A stretch of DNA of 64,000 bases from Deinococcus metalli (GTDB taxonomy: Bacteria; Deinococcota; Deinococci; Deinococcales; Deinococcaceae). The position numbers and the translations under genes are program-made. The stretch covers positions 255,520-319,519 of the forward strand of contig NZ_JACHFK010000006.1 of assembly GCF_014201805.1 (NCBI RefSeq), read 5' to 3'. Below are positions 1-10,872 of the stretch, one piece after another (position 1 is the first letter of the stretch; each line of letters begins with the position of its first letter). Below the pieces are notes generated by a model that searched no databases, was not told the DNA's origin, and saw only the letters and a program-made list of their open reading frames with translations.

Positions 1-250
1 CGTCACGGTTGGCGGGGGTGTCGGCGGCGCGTTCGGCGCGGCCCGCGAGGTGACCCCCTGCGCGCTCCAGGCTCTGCGCGAGGTCCGTGTACGAGCTGCG
101 CCCGGCCGGGGCCTCCAGCACGCGCGACACCACGAAGTCCTTCACGTCCCCCTTGCGTTGCCGCGCCAGGTACGCCGCGCCCGCCGCGACACCGACACCC
201 GCGACGGTCAGGATGGTGGGAACCAGGAGCTTGCTGCGGGGTGACGTCAT
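1..250 (-). CDS. Membrane-anchored hypothetical protein, N-terminal part (runs off the window)
   Basis: The first 83 codons of a minus-strand gene are present. The protein begins MTSPRSKLLVPTILTV, and residues 8-27 form one hydrophobic segment rich in Gly, Ala and Val, followed by ARQRKGD. This is a typical N-terminal membrane anchor with a soluble domain behind it. A helical, charged stretch follows (QSLERAGGHLAGRAERA), possibly coiled coil. The start is supported by a TACTCT -10 element lying 5 bases before the ATG, so the mRNA may be leaderless. I do not recognise the family, and the C-terminus lies outside the window. Confidence 0.65.
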   Translation of the reverse strand, partial: MTSPRSKLLVPTILTVAGVGVAAGAAYLARQRKGDVKDFVVSRVLEAPAGRSSYTDLAQSLERAGGHLAGRAERAADTPANRD

Positions 251-292
251 GCTCCAGAGTACGCGCCCGCTTCCGCCGGGGTTCCGCCGCGC

Positions 293-883
293 TCACACGT
301 CCGGCGCCGGGCGCGCGGCAATTACCCCGCCGGGAGTGCCGATCAGGGCGACGTGCGAGTCCGGCGGGCACGGCAGCCGCGCCGCAAGCATCCGCAGGTG
401 CGCCAGCGTGTACTCCGGCACGCCCAGGCCCAGGCCCCGCGTGCCCCAGCCGAAGCCCTTGCCGAGCCGCGCGCCCGCGCGGTCCACGGCCACGCACGCG
501 ACCACCGCCGCCTGGGCGCCCGTGGGCTCGCGGACGGCCTCGCCCACCGCGGCCATGGCCGACAGGCGCGCCCCGGCCACGTCGGTCAGCCGCCAGTACC
601 ACCCGGCCCGGTGCTGGTGCGGCACGTACAGCACCACGCCCGCGCGGAGCGCCAGCTGGCGCAGTGGGCGCAGCGCGCGGTCCGGCCCCACGACCAGCGT
701 GCGCAGGCCCGCGACGTCCGGGTGGGTCAGCAGGTGCTGCGCGGCCCGGCGCGCGTGCGTGAAGTTGGGGTGGTGGCCGTGCGGCGGCAGCGGGTGGCCG
801 CACGCGCGGGCGCGCAGCAGCGCCGTCCACACGTGTTCGCGGTACGCGCCCGCCGTGGTCGGCGGGGCCATGTCCACCGTCAT
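293..883 (-). CDS. 5-formyltetrahydrofolate cyclo-ligase-like (MTHFSD-type) protein
   Basis: A 196-residue protein. The middle shows NFTHARRAAQHL and the C-terminal half carries ARLGKGFGWGTRGLG, the counterpart of the nucleotide-binding GxRLGxGxGxxD loop of 5-formyl-THF cyclo-ligases. The spacing and the KGFGWG variant fit the MTHFS-domain relatives better than a classical folate ligase, so the reaction is uncertain. The start at 883 has TACGGT six bases upstream (leaderless). A second ATG at 871 is possible. It is transcribed divergently from the secreted-protein gene at 954. Family assignment comes from motif reading, not a search. Confidence 0.6.
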   Translation of the reverse strand: MTVDMAPPTTAGAYREHVWTALLRARACGHPLPPHGHHPNFTHARRAAQHLLTHPDVAGLRTLVVGPDRALRPLRQLALRAGVVLYVPHQHRAGWYWRLTDVAGARLSAMAAVGEAVREPTGAQAAVVACVAVDRAGARLGKGFGWGTRGLGLGVPEYTLAHLRMLAARLPCPPDSHVALIGTPGGVIAARPAPDV

Positions 884-953
884 ACCCCCACCGTAGCGTG
901 CGGGAAGGGTGCCGGGTACAGTGAAGGCAATCCGAGTTTCCGTGGAGGTTGAC

Positions 954-1439
954 GTGACGATCCGCTCCCTGACCGCCCGCCGTGCCCTCGCCGCCCTGAC
1001 CGTGTGCGCCCTGAGCGGCGCCGCCGGTGCCGACCGCACCCCCGCCAACCTCAAGACCTTCAAGACCGTGTGCGTGAACGCCGGGTTCCACGAGCAGGAC
1101 AAGGAGAACGAGGCCATCCGCAGCAAGCTCATCGGGCGGATCTACGACGCGCTGGACGGAGCGAAGATCGCGACCGCCGAGGCGCCGTGCCAGCCCAAGG
1201 GCCTGAGCAGCACCGGGCAGCTGAACCTGTACTTCGACTTCACGACCACCACCGACGGCAAGACCTTCGACGCCCTCCTGGAGGGCTGGCTGAGCAAGGA
1301 CGGCGCCTACGAGAGCGTGACGCTGTGGCAGGACAACATCTTCGGCGCGATGGACGCCGGCAGCGGCGCGCTGGAGGCCGCAGACGTGCTGGACGAGCTG
1401 ATAGACGGCTTCGTGAAGGACTGGAAGACCGTCCACTGA
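954..1439 (+). CDS. Secreted hypothetical protein with signal peptide
   Basis: A 161-residue product from a GTG start with GTGGAGG just upstream. Residues 1-25 (basic VTIRSLTARR, then ALAALTVCALSGAAGA) are a clear Sec signal peptide with cleavage after AGA. The mature part is small and acidic with two cysteines (TVCVNAG, EAPCQPK) that could form a disulfide. An upstream in-frame start at 909 would bury the signal peptide behind 15 residues, so 954 was preferred. I recognise no family. The fold may be a periplasmic alpha/beta domain. Confidence 0.6.
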   Translation: MTIRSLTARRALAALTVCALSGAAGADRTPANLKTFKTVCVNAGFHEQDKENEAIRSKLIGRIYDALDGAKIATAEAPCQPKGLSSTGQLNLYFDFTTTTDGKTFDALLEGWLSKDGAYESVTLWQDNIFGAMDAGSGALEAADVLDELIDGFVKDWKTVH

Positions 1440-1467
1440 GCCGCCCGGCCGCCGCTAGACTGGCGCC

Positions 1468-2373
1468 ATGACGGTCATCCGTGTGGCAGTGGCAGCGTAC
1501 CCGGTGGACTTCCACCCGGACTGGGCGGCGTACGAGGCGAAGGTCACGGCGTGGGTGCACGACGCCGCGGCCCAGGGCGCCGCGCTGCTGGTGTTCCCGG
1601 AGTACGGCGCGCTGGAACTCGTCAGTCTGCTGCCCCCGGAGCTGCACCACGACGTGCTGGCGATGCGGCCCGCGCTCCAGGCGTGGCTGCCGGATTTCCT
1701 CGACCTGCACGCCCGGCTCGCGCGGCAGCATGGCGTGGGCATCGTCGCGGCGAGCTACCCGGTCGCGGCGGCGGGCGGCTACGTGAACCGCGCGCATGTG
1801 ATCGGCCCGGACGGCGCGGTGTCGTGGCAGGACAAGCTGATGATGACCCGCTTCGAGGACGAGGAGTGGCACATCTCGCCCGGCCACGGCACGCGGGTCT
1901 TCGAGCTGGGCGGCGTGACCTTCGGCGTCGCCATCTGCTACGACAGCGAGTTTCCGCAGCTGGCCCGCACCCTCGCGGAGGCCGGGGCGGACGTGCTGGT
2001 CGTGCCGTCTTTCACCGGCTCGCGCCACGGGTACACGCGCGTGCGGGTGGGCAGCATGGCCCGCGCGCTGGAGGGCCAGTGCTACGCGCTGCACGCCCCG
2101 CTGATCGCGGACGCCGCGTGGACCTACGCCGTCGAGGACGCGCACGGCATGAGCGCCATCTACGCGCCCGCCGACAACGGCCTGCCGGCGGACGGCGTGG
2201 TGGCGCAGGGCGAATGGAACGCACCCGGGTGGCTGGTGCACGACCTCGACCTCGCGCTCACCCGGACCGTGCGGGTGGACGGGCACGTCCTGAACTGGCG
2301 CGACCGCGTGGCGGCCCAGGAGCGTCCCACCGCCCCCGAGACGGTCACGCTGGCCGTGCCGGTCCGTGGCTGA
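1468..2373 (+). CDS. Carbon-nitrogen hydrolase (nitrilase superfamily, YhcX-like branch)
   Basis: A 301-residue enzyme expected to hydrolyse a non-peptide C-N bond. All three catalytic positions of the nitrilase fold are visible: Glu45 in FPEYGALEL, Lys123 in [15 protein letters not shown] and Cys157 in [10 protein letters not shown]. The [12 protein letters not shown] stretch resembles the branch in which the nitrilase is fused to a GNAT acetyltransferase (YhcX type). Here the GNAT is a separate gene overlapping the 3-prime end by 8 bases, so the two probably act together. The start follows TAGACT by 6 bases (leaderless). The substrate is unknown. Confidence 0.85.
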   Translation: MTVIRVAVAAYPVDFHPDWAAYEAKVTAWVHDAAAQGAALLVFPEYGALELVSLLPPELHHDVLAMRPALQAWLPDFLDLHARLARQHGVGIVAASYPVAAAGGYVNRAHVIGPDGAVSWQDKLMMTRFEDEEWHISPGHGTRVFELGGVTFGVAICYDSEFPQLARTLAEAGADVLVVPSFTGSRHGYTRVRVGSMARALEGQCYALHAPLIADAAWTYAVEDAHGMSAIYAPADNGLPADGVVAQGEWNAPGWLVHDLDLALTRTVRVDGHVLNWRDRVAAQERPTAPETVTLAVPVRG

Positions 2374-2881
2374 ACCCGGCGCCGTGGTGCGCGTCCTGAC
2401 GGCCGCCGACGCGCCCGCGTACCGCGCGGTGCGCCTCGCCGCCCTGCGCAGCGATCCGCTCGCCTTCCTGACCACCGCCGACGAGTTCGCGGCCCGGCCT
2501 CTGGACAGCGTTGCCGCGCGCCTGGAGCCGACGGAACGGACGGTCACCCTCGGCGCGTTCGTGGACGGCGCGCTGGTGGGCCTGCTGACGCTGGCACGCG
2601 AGGAGGCCGCGATCATGGCGCACCGGGTGAATGTGTACGGCGTGTCCGTCGCGCCCGGTGCCCGTGGGCGCGGCGTGGGGGACGCGCTGGTCCGCGCGGC
2701 CATCGCCCACGTCCGTGCGTGGCCCGGCGTGGCCACCCTGAACCTCGCCGTGATGGACACGCAGGGCAGTGCCCGGCGCCTGTACGAACGCCACGGCTTC
2801 CGGGTGTGGGGCCGGCAGCCGGACGCCGTGCGGCGCGACGGCCTCGTCCTCGCCGAGGACTGGATGACCCTGAGCGTATAA
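2366..2881 (+). CDS. GNAT-family N-acetyltransferase
   Basis: A 171-residue acetyl-CoA-dependent acyltransferase. The acetyl-CoA loop is [18 protein letters not shown] in the middle, and the C-terminal motif B region is [20 protein letters not shown]. The GTG start lies inside the nitrilase gene (8-base overlap), which implies translational coupling. In other bacteria related nitrilases are fused to a GNAT domain, which suggests a shared pathway such as modification and hydrolysis of a small amide or amine. The acceptor is unknown. Confidence 0.85.
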   Translation: MAEPGAVVRVLTAADAPAYRAVRLAALRSDPLAFLTTADEFAARPLDSVAARLEPTERTVTLGAFVDGALVGLLTLAREEAAIMAHRVNVYGVSVAPGARGRGVGDALVRAAIAHVRAWPGVATLNLAVMDTQGSARRLYERHGFRVWGRQPDAVRRDGLVLAEDWMTLSV

Positions 2882-2936
2882 CGCGTTTGCGTGGAAAGAC
2901 CGTGCGTCACGGACGCAGGGCGCTATCATCGGTGGC

Positions 2937-3689
<753 letters not shown>

Positions 3690-3693
3690 GGCC

Positions 3694-4644
3694 GTGAGCG
3701 GCGGCGTGCCGACCTCGCCGGCCACCCTGCACCCGCAGGTGCTGGAACAGGCCGATGCCTTCCGCGGCAACGCCCTGCTGCTGAGCGGCCCGGCCCGCGT
3801 GGGCAAGCTCGCGGTGGCCCGCGCCATCGCCGCTGCGCAGAACTGCACGGGGGCGCGTGGTCCCGGCGGCGAGGCCTGCGGCGCGTGCCCGTCGTGCCGC
3901 GCCATGGCGGCCGGCAGCCACCCCGACGTGCTGCTGGTCGAGCCGCGCGCCACCACCGCCACCGGCAAGGCGGCCCGCCGCAAGCTGATTCCCATCGGCG
4001 CGGTGCTGGAGGCCCGAGACAAGGCCCACGACTACGAGGTGCACGTCTTCGAATTTCTGGAGGTGCGGCCCACCCACCGCCGCCGCGTGGTGATCGTGAA
4101 CGGCGCCGAGCACTTGGGAGCCGAGGCGGCGAACGCCCTGCTGAAGCTGGTGGAGGAGCCCCCTCACCGCGCGCTGTTCCTTTTTCTGGCCGAGGACATG
4201 CGCGCGGTGCTGCCCACCATCGCCAGCCGCAGCGCCCGCGTGAACGTGTCGCCCGCCAGCGACCGCGCCGTTGAGCGCGCCATGACCGTCGCGGGGCACG
4301 CGCCGGACGCCGATCTGGTCGAGTTCGCCGCCGGGCGGGCCGGCGTGCTGGACGACGTGGAGCGCGTGCGCGGCGCCCTTCAGGACGCCCGCGACCTCGG
4401 CGCGGCGCTGCCGGAGGGCCTGCTGCCCGCCCTGGAGGCCGCCGAGGCGCTGGAGAAGCGCTTCGATCCCGCGTGGCACCCGGAGGCGCTGCGCTTCACG
4501 TGGCGCCACCACCCCGCCCACCAGCGCGCCCGCGCGGACAGCGCCCTCGACGCGCTGCAAGGGGCGCTGGAGGCCTACGCCAGCCCCAGCCTGGCCTTCC
4601 AGGTGTTCGCGCTGGCCCTGCGCGACGCCCTGGACCTGGCGTAG
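3694..4644 (+). CDS. holB: DNA polymerase III delta-prime subunit (clamp loader)
   Basis: A 316-residue AAA+ clamp-loader subunit that helps place the beta clamp on DNA. The P-loop is GPARVGK (residues 32-38) followed by Leu instead of Ser/Thr, as expected for delta-prime, which does not hydrolyse ATP. A zinc-binding group of four cysteines follows ([13 protein letters not shown]). [14 protein letters not shown] and the sensor-like TIASRSARV are typical of the family. The GTG start at 3694 is four bases after the upstream stop. A longer upstream reading frame overlaps the phosphoesterase and was rejected. The gene converges on scpA with an 8-base gap. Confidence 0.85.
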   Translation: MSGGVPTSPATLHPQVLEQADAFRGNALLLSGPARVGKLAVARAIAAAQNCTGARGPGGEACGACPSCRAMAAGSHPDVLLVEPRATTATGKAARRKLIPIGAVLEARDKAHDYEVHVFEFLEVRPTHRRRVVIVNGAEHLGAEAANALLKLVEEPPHRALFLFLAEDMRAVLPTIASRSARVNVSPASDRAVERAMTVAGHAPDADLVEFAAGRAGVLDDVERVRGALQDARDLGAALPEGLLPALEAAEALEKRFDPAWHPEALRFTWRHHPAHQRARADSALDALQGALEAYASPSLAFQVFALALRDALDLA

Positions 4645-4652
4645 ACCGGCGG

Positions 4653-5423
4653 CTAGTCGCCCTCCAGGTGCGAGGCGATCGCGATGTCGCCGTAGACCTC
4701 GTCTTGCTGCGCGCGGAAACTGCCCTCCTTGACGCCCTCGAGCAGCGCGGCGAAGTAGGTGGTGCGCTCGCCCCAGTCCTGCGTGGGAACGCCCCGGAAC
4801 GTGAAGGTCCGCAGCCGCCGCCCGAAGGCCCGCAGCGCGCCCAGCGCGTCCACCAGCGTGAGGCGCTCGCGGGACAGCAGGGGCACCTCCACCTGCCGCA
4901 CCGCGTTCTGCGCGGCCTTCACGAGTTTCGCCAGGCTGCCCTGCGGGTTGCGGGGCCGCTCGCGGCGCGGCAGGTTCACCGGCACCGGACGCCCCGGCAG
5001 CAGGCCCTCGCGTTCGCGGCGCCGGGAGGCCAGAAAGCTCACCAGCGCGTCCAGCTCCGCCAGCGCCTCCACGCCCTCCACGAGTTCCTCCAGCAGTTCG
5101 TCGGGTTCGGGAGGCAGGTCGTCGGGTTCGGGCGGCGGCAGCAGCAGCCGCGCCTTGAGGGCGATCACACCGGCCAGGGCGGGCAGCAATTCGGTGTGCG
5201 CGCCGTCCGGTCCGCTCACGCCCTGCGCCCACGCCAGCACGTCACGCGTGAGGCGCAGCAGTGGCACCGCGCCGGGCAGCACGCGGCCGGCCCGCAGCGC
5301 TCCTGCCAGCTCCGTCAGGCTACCCGTGAAGACCGGCAGCGTGACCGTGAAGGTGGCGGGCAGCGCGCCGGGGGGGACCGGGCCGGGCGCCACCACGCCG
5401 GGCAGGGCCTGGAGGGCCGTCAC
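4653..5423 (-). CDS. scpA: Segregation and condensation protein A (kleisin)
   Basis: A 256-residue kleisin that bridges SMC heads together with ScpB and acts on chromosome organisation. The N-terminal part has FTVTLPVFTGSLTELAGAL, the usual FxGPLDxLL region in diverged form. A Glu/Pro-rich linker (PPPEPDDLPPEPDEL) leads to a C-terminal winged-helix region ending FAALLEGVKEGSFRAQQDEVYGDIAI. It starts with GTG 19 bases after trpS and is probably cotranscribed. No scpB or smc is visible nearby. Identification rests on the C-terminal domain and overall layout. Confidence 0.75.
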   Translation of the reverse strand: MTALQALPGVVAPGPVPPGALPATFTVTLPVFTGSLTELAGALRAGRVLPGAVPLLRLTRDVLAWAQGVSGPDGAHTELLPALAGVIALKARLLLPPPEPDDLPPEPDELLEELVEGVEALAELDALVSFLASRRREREGLLPGRPVPVNLPRRERPRNPQGSLAKLVKAAQNAVRQVEVPLLSRERLTLVDALGALRAFGRRLRTFTFRGVPTQDWGERTTYFAALLEGVKEGSFRAQQDEVYGDIAIASHLEGD

Positions 5424-5442
5424 GGGAAGCGGACCCCGCGCG

Positions 5443-6441
<999 letters not shown>

Positions 6442-6507
6442 AACCAGGGGATTGTAGCGGCCCGCTGCGCTCCGCGCCCGCCCGGCGTCACCGTGGGGCC
6501 ATGGGCG

Positions 6508-6537
6508 AGGGGCGGCCGCTGTGCGCGGGCCGCCCCT
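6508..6537 (-). terminator. GC-rich hairpin downstream of the parvulin gene
   Basis: A perfect 10-bp inverted repeat (AGGGGCGGCC / GGCCGCCCCT) with a 10-base loop lies 14 bases past the stop of the parvulin-like gene and before trpS. No T-tract follows, so it may act as a Rho-independent-like pause or as an mRNA 3-prime end stabiliser. Confidence 0.5.
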
Positions 6538-6551
6538 GGAGTTGCGGGTGC

Positions 6552-8462
<1,911 letters not shown>

Positions 8463-8520
8463 TTGAACTCCTTTACATCAGGTGCTAGGGTACCAGGGCT
8501 CTGCTCAGTCGGAGTCAGCC

Positions 8521-8597
8521 GCACTCGTAGCTCAGTTGGATAGAGCGTTGGCCTCCGAAGCCAAAGGTCGCTGGTTCGAGCCCAGTCGAGTGCACCA
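8521..8597 (+). tRNA. tRNA-Arg (anticodon CCG)
   Basis: A complete cloverleaf: acceptor GCACTCG pairs with CGAGTGC, D-arm GCTC-AGTTGGATA-GAGC, anticodon stem TTGGC/GCCAA around loop CTCCGAA (anticodon CCG, reading codon CGG), variable loop AGGTC, and a T-arm with TTCGAGC. The 3-prime CCA is encoded at 8595-8597. It lies in the gap between the divergent parvulin and isomerase-like genes. Confidence 0.96.
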
Positions 8598-8802
8598 TGC
8601 ACACCACCCATACCCAGCGGCCCCAGGCCCAGTGGCAGGGTGGTGTTCGCTTTGCGCCCGATCTGCGCTGCACCCGGAATTGACACGCGCAGAATTCTAG
8701 CACGCAAGGTTAATCGGGCATGAAGCCGGAAATCCCGTTCGCGACGCTGTATTTTCACCCCCAGCACGCCCGCGCGGCCCGGGGGTGCCGTACCCTGGAC
8801 CC

Positions 8803-9807
8803 ATGACCGCATCCGCCTCGACCCTGATCACCCTGCTCGAAACGCTGGGCGGCAGTTACGCCGGCCCCACCAAGCCCGACAGCGGCCCCCACGGCCTGGT
8901 CGGCACCGGCGAGGGCACCTTGGCCGCGCACCTCGCGCAGACGCTGGTGCCCGCCGGCCTCGCCCGCAGCGGCACGCAGTTCGTGCTGGGCAGCCCCGAC
9001 GCCCGCAGCGCCGCCACCGACTACGCCGACCTCGCGGAGGTCGCGGGGGCCACCGTGCGCCGCGCCAGCACCGGCGGCCTGCCCGGCGAGATCGACGTCC
9101 TGATTCCCGGCGGCCCCCTGGCGACCTACCACTTCGCGCAGTACGTCGCGTACGCCAGCGGCCACGCCGACGACGCCCGCGCGGCGGATACCGTGATCTC
9201 GGACCTCGCGGCCCGCTGCGCCGCGCACGTGCAGGAGGGCAACCCCGCCCGCGACCTGGCGTGGAGCGTGTGGGGCCGCCAGCCGCTGCTGCTGGCCGCA
9301 CCCGACGCCGACGCCCTGCCGCACGCGTGGCAGCAGGTCCTGGCCCGTGTGGGCAAGACCCTGGCGATCCCGCTGCTGGGCGATCCTCTCTCGCTCAGCA
9401 CCGGCGCGTTCGAGGCCCGGCACGAGAAGGGCGACGCGAAGGTGGCGGTGATCCTGGGCGACGCCGACGACACCCTGTTGCTCGCCCGCGAGATCCTGGA
9501 AACGCGCATCGACGAGGTGATCCACGTGCCCTACCCGGAGGGCGCGCAGGGATACGCCGGGCACCTGGGCCTGTGGTACTTCGGCGTGTGGGTGGCGGTG
9601 TACCTGGCCGAGCGCTACGGCGTGAGCCCCACCGACCTGGACGTGCTGGCCCGCGCGCAGCGGGTGCTGGCAGGTGACGAGAACCGCGACGCCCAGCTGA
9701 GCGCGCCGCGCGACGACCTGCGCCGCAGCGGCCCCGCGGCCGGCTGGGATGGAGACGAGCCCGGCTTCGACGTGGACGACCTCGACGACGCGGACGACGA
9801 GGACTGA
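8803..9807 (+). CDS. Phosphoglucose/phosphomannose isomerase-like SIS-fold protein
   Basis: A 334-residue protein. The C-terminal half shows VLARVGKTLAIPLL, GAFEARHEKGDAKVAVILG and LGLWYFGVWVAVYLAERYGVSP. I recall this pattern from the phosphosugar isomerase-like family of the Deinococcus-Thermus group, which is built from two SIS folds. It would interconvert glucose-6-P, mannose-6-P and fructose-6-P, but no active-site residue can be confirmed by eye. The last 20 residues are strongly acidic (DVDDLDDADDED). The ATG is 6 bases after TACCCT (leaderless). A GTG at 8785 is a less likely start. Confidence 0.55.
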   Translation: MTASASTLITLLETLGGSYAGPTKPDSGPHGLVGTGEGTLAAHLAQTLVPAGLARSGTQFVLGSPDARSAATDYADLAEVAGATVRRASTGGLPGEIDVLIPGGPLATYHFAQYVAYASGHADDARAADTVISDLAARCAAHVQEGNPARDLAWSVWGRQPLLLAAPDADALPHAWQQVLARVGKTLAIPLLGDPLSLSTGAFEARHEKGDAKVAVILGDADDTLLLAREILETRIDEVIHVPYPEGAQGYAGHLGLWYFGVWVAVYLAERYGVSPTDLDVLARAQRVLAGDENRDAQLSAPRDDLRRSGPAAGWDGDEPGFDVDDLDDADDED

Positions 9808-9859
9808 GCGGGCGGCGCAGTCGGGCTGATCACGACTCTCCGGCCGGGCTGCGCTCAGG

Positions 9860-10264
9860 TCAGCGCTGGGTGCCCGGTCGCCGGCCGGCCCGCCACACGG
9901 CCCACATCAGCAGCGGCTGGAGGGGCAGCCGCGCCCACAGCGCCCACGCGGGCAGTCCGAAGCGCTCGGGGTGCTGCGCCATGAAGATATTTGCGGGGAA
10001 CACCGCGACCAGCAGGGCCAGCAGGCCCCAGCGGGCCGCCGGCCGGGTCGCGGGGTGGAGGAGCCCCACGCCGCCCGCAATCTCGGCGACGCCGCTCATC
10101 AGCGTGGCGCTGCGCGCGGCCAGCGGGAGGCCCGGCGGCACGATCCGGTCGAAGATCTCGGGCCGGACCAGATGCGCCGCGCCCGCGACCACGAACAGGG
10201 CCGCCAGCACCACCGCCGACCGGGGTAGGGTGGGCGGGAGCAGGCGGCCAGGGGTGGCGCGCAT
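9860..10264 (-). CDS. DoxX-family small membrane protein
   Basis: A 134-residue integral membrane protein with about four hydrophobic segments: VVLAALFVVAGAAHLV, SATLMSGVAEIAGGVGLL, WGLLALLVAVFPANIFMA and PLQPLLMWAVW. The layout and the PANIFMAQHPERFG region match DoxX-like proteins, which are linked to thiol or quinone chemistry in some bacteria. A GTG directly precedes the ATG, so the start may be 10267. It lies 27 bases after the small hydrophilic gene and may be cotranscribed. Confidence 0.65.
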   Translation of the reverse strand: MRATPGRLLPPTLPRSAVVLAALFVVAGAAHLVRPEIFDRIVPPGLPLAARSATLMSGVAEIAGGVGLLHPATRPAARWGLLALLVAVFPANIFMAQHPERFGLPAWALWARLPLQPLLMWAVWRAGRRPGTQR

Positions 10265-10291
10265 CACGCGGAGTGGATGGACACGCTGGCC

Positions 10292-10510
10292 TTATTTGCT
10301 GGTGGGGACGCTGCGGGCTTCCTCGCGGTCTTGCAACTCCTTGCGGCTGAGGCCGTCCTCGGTGTTGCGCGGCGCCTTCGCCTCGCGGTCGTTGTTGTCC
10401 TTGAACGAGGGGTGGTGGCCATCCTCGATGCCGCTCACCTCGGTCTTGGTGCGGTCGTATTCCTGGGGCTGGCTCGTGTGGCCCGAGTTCTTGTCGTCTC
10501 TGTCCGGCAT
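10292..10510 (-). CDS. Small hydrophilic hypothetical protein
   Basis: A 72-residue, highly charged protein (MPDRDDKNSGHTS, then ELQDREEARSVPTSK) rich in Asp, Glu, Lys, Gln and Asn and nearly free of hydrophobic residues. It is therefore probably disordered, as many small stress or hydration proteins are. The start at 10510 has GGTGGGAG upstream. A longer frame starting at 10540 was rejected. The composition, with many AT-rich codons for Lys/Asn, differs from the surrounding shadow frames and supports real coding. The function is unknown. Confidence 0.55.
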   Translation of the reverse strand: MPDRDDKNSGHTSQPQEYDRTKTEVSGIEDGHHPSFKDNNDREAKAPRNTEDGLSRKELQDREEARSVPTSK

Positions 10511-10642
10511 GCTCCCACCCTGACAGCCCGCAGGGAGCACTGGATTCCGGTGGGTTGAGGCTCACTTCAGACATGAACGCCGGCTCAAGCGCAGAGGGAG
10601 GGCTCTGGCACAGCGCCCGGACCCGCGGGTATAGCGATAAAA

Positions 10643-10679
10643 GAAAGCGCTTTCACACTCGCGCGGGATGTGTCATACT
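10643..10679 (+). promoter_or_regulatory. Promoter with LacI-type operator (gap 10555-10872)
   Basis: The 12-bp perfect palindrome GAAAGCGCTTTC (10643-10654) matches the shape of LacI/CcpA-family operators. A -35-like TTTCAC (10651-10656), 17 bases and CATACT (10674-10679) follow, so a bound repressor would block the -35. The downstream gene is the beta-helix lipoprotein at 10873, giving a leader of about 190 bases. The rest of this 318-base gap contains AAAGGAGG (10784-10791) with no start codon behind it, and no other gene that I can support. Confidence 0.6.
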
Positions 10680-10872
10680 CTCCTCACCTCAATCCGTCGT
10701 GCTCCACCGTCCACCCGCGGACGGCCCCATCTGCCCTGGTCCCGTCCGTTCCCGGACCGTCCGTCGCCGCTGCGGCGCTGTGCCGAAAGGAGGTCACGTT
10801 TCCAGGAATCCCGGTCGCCCGTCGTCCGCCTGCCCTGACCGTGCCGCGCCCTGAGCGCTCGAGAGGCTGCCC

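Noticed and set aside
8680..8708. TTGACA at 8680-8685 after the tRNA as a promoter for the gene at 8803
   Set aside because: No -10 hexamer is found at 16-18 bases, and the gene has a better TACCCT in leaderless position.
10555..10854. Open frames in the gap before the beta-helix lipoprotein
   Set aside because: They overlap the promoter and operator, have Pro/Arg/Ser shadow composition, and lack a ribosome-binding site.
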